NCBI RefSeq assembly: GCF_027706145.1
Contig: NZ_JAQFWW010000002.1
Span: 248,001-312,000 of the forward strand
Origin: Bacillus changyiensis
Lineage (GTDB): Bacteria; Bacillota; Bacilli; Bacillales; Bacillaceae
DNA length: 64,000 nt
Direction of reading: 5' to 3'
Shown: positions 60,269 to 64,000 of the stretch, piece after piece
Position numbering within the stretch: the first letter of the stretch is position 1
Layout of the letters: each line of letters opens with the position of its first letter
The notes under the pieces: generated by a model
What the model was told of the DNA's origin: nothing
Databases searched by the model: none
Seen by the model: only the letters and a program-made list of their open reading frames with translations
Position numbers and translations under genes: made by a program

Positions 60269-61023
60269 ATGATAAAAGAAGACCGATTTCATCTCATACT
60301 AGATTCAATTGAAAAAAAAGTATTGTTGAAGTTTCTGATTTATCCGAAACATTAAAGGTGACTGAAACAACAATTAGAAGAGACTTATCTGAACTAGAAG
60401 AACGTGGGTTACTGATGAGAGTTCACGGTGGTGCAAAAAAAAAAAAAACGGTTTCAACTTATACTGAATTAACCAATAGTCAAAAACAAACGATCAATGT
60501 AGAAAAGAAAAAAGAGATCGCAAAAAAATGTGCCTCTCTTATAAAAGACAATGACATTATTTTTATTAGTTCAGGTACGACGAATGACTTTATATTCGAA
60601 TATGTAAATGCAAATCATGTAAATGTGATTACAAATTCAATTCATGTATTTAATCGAATAAAAGATCGCTCCAATTTTGACGTTGTATTAAGCGGTGGAC
60701 GTTATCGCCAAAGAACCGGAACCTTTGTTGGCTATTTTGCTAATCAATTATTAAATGAAATCAAAGTGACGAAAGCATTTGTTGGAACAAATGGCATATC
60801 TGATTTGAATATGACAACTGCAAACGAAGAAGAAGGGAATGGATTACGAGTCATATTAGATCATGCACATGAACGCTATGTTTTGGCCAATAGCACAAAA
60901 TTTAATGTTCAAGCATTTTTTTCTTTCTATAATGTAAAAAATATTACTGGTATTATTACGGATTCAGAAATCAATTATGATGTTGAAGATTACTACAAAA
61001 GATTTACTAGAATCATAAAATAA
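60269..61023 (+). pseudogene. DeoR-family regulator, lacR paralogue, frameshifted at an A tract
   Basis: An ATG at 60269 (MIKEDRFHLIL) with AGGAG upstream begins a DeoR protein but stops after 28 codons. The remaining 221 codons continue from 60358 in another frame. One extra A in the run of eight A (60312-60319) would join them as IEKKSIVEV, aligning without gaps to the intact paralogue at 56130. So a single A is missing. A second run of fourteen A (60435-60448) encodes four lysines. Either the gene is inactive, its product needs slippage, or the base is a sequencing error. It is divergent from lacABCD and probably regulated it. Confidence 0.85.
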
Positions 61024-61104
61024 TGTCAGCTAATCGATGCTCAGTCATTTACTCATATAGGTTATGGCCTTTTATGAATGACGTAGAAATACTTGGAGGT
61101 TTCG

Positions 61105-61953
61105 ATGAAATTAATCGCAATTGATATGGATGGAACATTATTATCTGAAGATGGAACAATTAGTGATACCAACATTGAATCGTTGATAGCAGCCGAGAAA
61201 AAAGGGCACCGGATCGCGATCTGTTCTGGAAGATCCCATCATGATATTTCACAAATTCTCGAACATTATCGGCTGAATGCATCAATTATTAGTGGGAATG
61301 GCGGAGTAATTTATCATAATAGATTATTAAAACAATTGCTCCTCCCTCATAAGACAGTTGGAGAATTAATTGAAATTATTCAGAATGAGTGCTTGCTCTG
61401 CGAATTATATACTGACAAAGGCATCCTCATCAAAAAAAATGATCGGCAGATTCTTGAATGTGGATTAGCTGAGCAAGAACGATTAGATCCTGCCACAGCT
61501 GCTATTTATAAACGCGAGATGAAGAATTTATTTGCTCAAAAACAAATTCACTTTGTGAACCACTTTCACGAAGTGGATCTATCCACATTACGTATTTATA
61601 AAATAAACGCCATTTCTTATCGAAAAGAGAAACGAGACAGCTTACTTATCAAACTTAACAAACGCCATGATTTATCGATGACATCTGGAAGCCTAGGAGC
61701 GATAGAAATCGGTCATGCGCAAACAAATAAAGGATTTGGCTTAACTTTTTTAGCAAACTTTTTCACGATACCACTTAAACATACCGTTGCAATTGGTGAC
61801 AATTTCAATGATATCCCAATGTTCGAAGCAGCAGGGGTCAGTATTGCAATGGGTAATGCTCATGAAAGTGTTAAAGCATATGCGACATATGTAACGGACG
61901 ATCATCATCATAACGGTGTGGCAAAAGCTTTGAAAGATTACGTGTTATTCTAA
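61105..61953 (+). CDS. Cof-type HAD phosphatase
   Basis: This 282-residue HAD hydrolase starts MKLIAIDMDGTLL (nucleophile Asp9), has ICSGRSHHDI as motif II and GDNFNDIPMFEAAG as motif IV, with a type IIB cap. Such enzymes dephosphorylate sugar phosphates or flavin precursors. The ATG at 61105 has GGAGG 4-8 bases upstream; the frame extends to a TTG at 61093 inside that site. It follows the broken regulator in the same direction, so it may limit sugar-phosphate build-up from the lac pathway. The substrate is not known. Confidence 0.85.
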   Translation: MKLIAIDMDGTLLSEDGTISDTNIESLIAAEKKGHRIAICSGRSHHDISQILEHYRLNASIISGNGGVIYHNRLLKQLLLPHKTVGELIEIIQNECLLCELYTDKGILIKKNDRQILECGLAEQERLDPATAAIYKREMKNLFAQKQIHFVNHFHEVDLSTLRIYKINAISYRKEKRDSLLIKLNKRHDLSMTSGSLGAIEIGHAQTNKGFGLTFLANFFTIPLKHTVAIGDNFNDIPMFEAAGVSIAMGNAHESVKAYATYVTDDHHHNGVAKALKDYVLF

Positions 61954-62021
61954 TATTTTATTGATTCATGTCCTACCTTGATTTACAGTAGAAACATCAA
62001 GTACAGCTGAGGTGATCTATT

Positions 62022-62225
62022 GTGAAATCTACTAATCGGATTCCTGCCGCCCTTTTCATTATTCTTGCTCTGTTTGTATCCATCTTTCTTAGTTTCCGAC
62101 CGGAGCTATTGCAGCCTTCCGGTTACTCACTGACAGGTGATGGAATTTTAATTACCCGAACATTACTGATTGTTTCTTCATTGTTTTTTATCACTAAACT
62201 AGGATACTTTCTTTTAAGAAGTTAA
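62022..62225 (+). CDS. 67-residue membrane protein of unknown function
   Basis: I do not recognise this protein. It has two hydrophobic helices (about 8-24 and 45-63) with a polar GYSLTGDG loop between them. The start is a GTG at 62022 with GAGGTGA 8 bases upstream. A strong bidirectional terminator follows, separating it from the convergent lut genes. Confidence 0.6.
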   Translation: MKSTNRIPAALFIILALFVSIFLSFRPELLQPSGYSLTGDGILITRTLLIVSSLFFITKLGYFLLRS

Positions 62226-62257
62226 ACAGGGAAACCATTTTCACGGTTTCCCTGTTC
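62225..62257. terminator. bidirectional terminator before lutC
   Basis: A perfect AACAGGGAAACC/GGTTTCCCTGTT stem lies between convergent genes, with T runs on the plus side. Confidence 0.9.
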
Positions 62258-62274
62258 GATTTTTTACATCCGTT

Positions 62275-62997
62275 TTATCGATCTGTCACCACAATATAAG
62301 CCGCTTGAATAGGTCCATGGACACCGACAACTAAATCCATTTCAATATCAGCTGAATTACTTGGTCCTGTAATATAGTTGATGCAAGACGGGATGACACT
62401 GCCGTCCGCAAGCTTTTGCTGGATGATCTCGCTTGCCTGTGTCATTCTTGGCACAATTGTGCTCTTCGGAACAATTGCAATATATGTCGTTGGCAATAGA
62501 CTAACCGAACGCCCTTTGTCCTTTGAACTAAACAGGACAACAGTACCTGATTCGGCAAGGGTGATTTCACTAAAGGTGATTCCAATGTTTGCTTGTTCAG
62601 CCTGCTCGATATTTTTCTCTCCTGCAGCAGCATCCCATTCCCACACCTTTGTGCCTACTTGTGGCCAGCTGTCCATTAACAGATCGAACAGCCCAAACTG
62701 CCTAAAACGATCATCTTTTGGAACAATGACAGGCCCGCCTCCGAATCGCGCTACTTGTTTATCTAAAGCCTGATCCAATCCGACGGTGTCTGTTTCAATG
62801 AATTCGGTATGAATCTTCTCGCATTGTTCTTTTAATACTACGAGAAGATCATCTACAGAATAGCCTTGGTACACCCGGTACTGTGGTTGATAAGTGTAAT
62901 CTGGGACAGTGACACCTGCTGTTCTTCGTTCACGACCAAGTTGATGTGCAATCCGATTTAAAAAACGTTCTTGATGTTGGATAGTTCCTTTTGTCAT
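62275..62997 (-). CDS. lutC: lactate utilisation protein LutC
   Basis: LutC is part of the LutABC complex that oxidises L-lactate to pyruvate. The 240-residue protein has the LUD domain (DUF162) with [18 protein letters not shown] and the C-terminal [19 protein letters not shown] signature. It overlaps the upstream lutB gene by four bases. In B. subtilis the operon is repressed by LutR and SinR; their sites would lie outside this window. Confidence 0.95.
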   Translation of the reverse strand: MTKGTIQHQERFLNRIAHQLGRERRTAGVTVPDYTYQPQYRVYQGYSVDDLLVVLKEQCEKIHTEFIETDTVGLDQALDKQVARFGGGPVIVPKDDRFRQFGLFDLLMDSWPQVGTKVWEWDAAAGEKNIEQAEQANIGITFSEITLAESGTVVLFSSKDKGRSVSLLPTTYIAIVPKSTIVPRMTQASEIIQQKLADGSVIPSCINYITGPSNSADIEMDLVVGVHGPIQAAYIVVTDR

Positions 62998-64000
62998 CGG
63001 TCTTCCCCCTTAGTGCCTGTTTGCCTATCTTGAAACCAGTCACGAAACCTTGAACGATTTGGTGCAGGAAAATCACGAATTTGCGTCCATTGTTTTAATG
63101 GCCCCGGTCCTTTCGTGAGTTTTTCCCCCTCTTGAAATGGCTTCATGGCCGCAGGTGCCCATTTCGATCCCATTTTATAAAGAGCTGGTGTTGATGTACC
63201 CAATCCGAATGCTTTCATGGCCAACTTTTCAGAAATAGGTGCCCGCCCTTCTTTTTCAACAATTTGCTGCCGGTGTTTTAAGAGCAACTCATGAAGAGGA
63301 ATTTTGACAGGACAAGCTTCGGTACACGCTGCACACAATGATGAGGCATATGGAAGCTCTTTGTAATCATCATATCCTCCGAGAAGCGGTGATAATACAG
63401 CACCGATTGGACCTGGATAGATCGAACCGTAAGAGTGTCCGCCAACATGACGATAAACCGGACAAACATTGATGCACGCTGCACAGCGAATACATTGTAA
63501 AACAGATTGAAATTCGCTGCCTAGAATTTTTGACCGTCCATTATCAACGATGACAAGGTGGAATTCTTCAGGACCATCTGCTTCATCAGGCAGCCTAGGA
63601 CCCGAAAGCGCCGTAATATAACTTGTCAGCCGCTGTCCGACGGCACTTCTTGTCAACATTCCGACAAGTACCTCAAATTCATGAAAAGATGGAACAATTC
63701 GTTCCATGCCCATTACGGTAATTTGTGTTTTCGGAATGGTAGACACTAAGCGGCCATTCCCCTCGTTTGTCACAAGACTGACAGAACCAGTATCTGCAAT
63801 AGCAAAATTACAGCCGGTTATCCCAATATCCGCTTGCAAAAATTTCTTTCTGAGTACGGCTCTGGCATGCAGGACAAGCTCTTCAGGCTTTTCTGTTTGA
63901 TGATAACCGATCCGTTCTTTAAAAAGGTCGCGAATTTGTTGTTTATTTTTATGAAGTGCTGGTGCAACGATATGTGACGGTGGATCTTGATGATCAATTT
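62994..64000 (-). CDS. lutB: lactate utilisation iron-sulfur protein LutB (partial)
   Basis: LutB is the iron-sulfur subunit of the lactate oxidation complex. The visible 335 codons cover the end of the LUD domain ([17 protein letters not shown]) and two 4Fe-4S ferredoxin clusters ([19 protein letters not shown] and [10 protein letters not shown]), followed by a C-terminal tail. The frame is open to the window edge, so about 140 N-terminal residues are missing relative to B. subtilis LutB (about 476). lutA should lie beyond it. Confidence 0.95.
   Translation of the reverse strand, partial: IDHQDPPSHIVAPALHKNKQQIRDLFKERIGYHQTEKPEELVLHARAVLRKKFLQADIGITGCNFAIADTGSVSLVTNEGNGRLVSTIPKTQITVMGMERIVPSFHEFEVLVGMLTRSAVGQRLTSYITALSGPRLPDEADGPEEFHLVIVDNGRSKILGSEFQSVLQCIRCAACINVCPVYRHVGGHSYGSIYPGPIGAVLSPLLGGYDDYKELPYASSLCAACTEACPVKIPLHELLLKHRQQIVEKEGRAPISEKLAMKAFGLGTSTPALYKMGSKWAPAAMKPFQEGEKLTKGPGPLKQWTQIRDFPAPNRSRFRDWFQDRQTGTKGEDR

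Noticed and set aside
60358..61023. Treating the 221-codon frame from GTG 60358 as an intact short DeoR gene
   Set aside because: It has no ribosome-binding site and lacks half of the helix-turn-helix. The missing part is found upstream in another frame, so a frameshift explains it better.

Overview
The window is a chromosomal segment of a Bacillus close to the subtilis/pumilus/licheniformis lineage. This is inferred from gene content: copA-copZ-csoR, the pulcherriminic acid genes yvmC-cypX with yvmA and yvmB, the kanosamine genes ntdABC-glcP with ntdR, azoR2, sigO-rsoA-oxdC, secG-est-rnr-smpB-ssrA, two rghR-type regulators, the cggR-gapA-pgk-tpiA-pgm-eno glycolytic operon and lutBC. Gene order broadly follows the B. 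subtilis yva/yvb/yvg/yvm/yvr region, with several insertions. No species is claimed.

Layout. 0.1-4.1 kb: copper efflux (copA, copZ, CsoR with its operators) and a DJ-1/PfpI protein. 4.2-5.5 kb: a secreted beta/gamma-crystallin-like protein preceded by a decayed tandem copy. 5.5-9.8 kb: pulcherriminic acid synthesis and export with a MarR regulator and matching palindromes at three promoters. 9.8-16.8 kb: an IolW-type dehydrogenase, then the kanosamine operon and its LacI regulator. 16.8-22.5 kb: a rearranged LXG polymorphic-toxin locus with a complete operon (two small helical partners, toxin, YezG-type immunity), an orphan alternative toxin tip with candidate immunity gene beyond the operon terminator, and a fragment of another toxin gene. 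22.7-27.1 kb: an SOS-type promoter without a gene, a CotF-like/manganese-catalase pair, and a two-gene unit made of a degenerate HemB-like protein and an EamA transporter. 27.1-31.6 kb: azoreductase, sigma-O and RsoA, oxalate decarboxylase, and a membrane-anchored PAF-acetylhydrolase-like hydrolase. 32.0-36.5 kb: ssrA (tmRNA), smpB, rnr, est, secG. 36.6-40.2 kb: a small XRE/AbrB pair, two RghR-type repressors and a zinc-ribbon membrane protein.

40.2-45.9 kb is the most novel-looking part: five tightly packed genes for a cysteine-synthase-fold PLP enzyme, three different ATP-grasp ligases and an MFS exporter. They read as a compact non-ribosomal peptide pathway starting from a modified amino acid. 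46.1-48.2 kb is a chemoreceptor with a sigma-D type promoter, followed by an unlisted 53-residue membrane protein. 48.8-56.0 kb is the central glycolytic operon with CggR and its operator. 56.1-62.0 kb is a tagatose-6-phosphate pathway operon (lacABCD) flanked by two DeoR paralogues, one carrying a frameshift at an A tract, then a HAD phosphatase. 62.0-64.0 kb holds a small membrane protein, lutC and most of lutB, which runs off the right edge.

No rRNA, tRNA, CRISPR array or intact transposase was seen. All family assignments are by recognition of motifs and remembered sequences; no searches were run.
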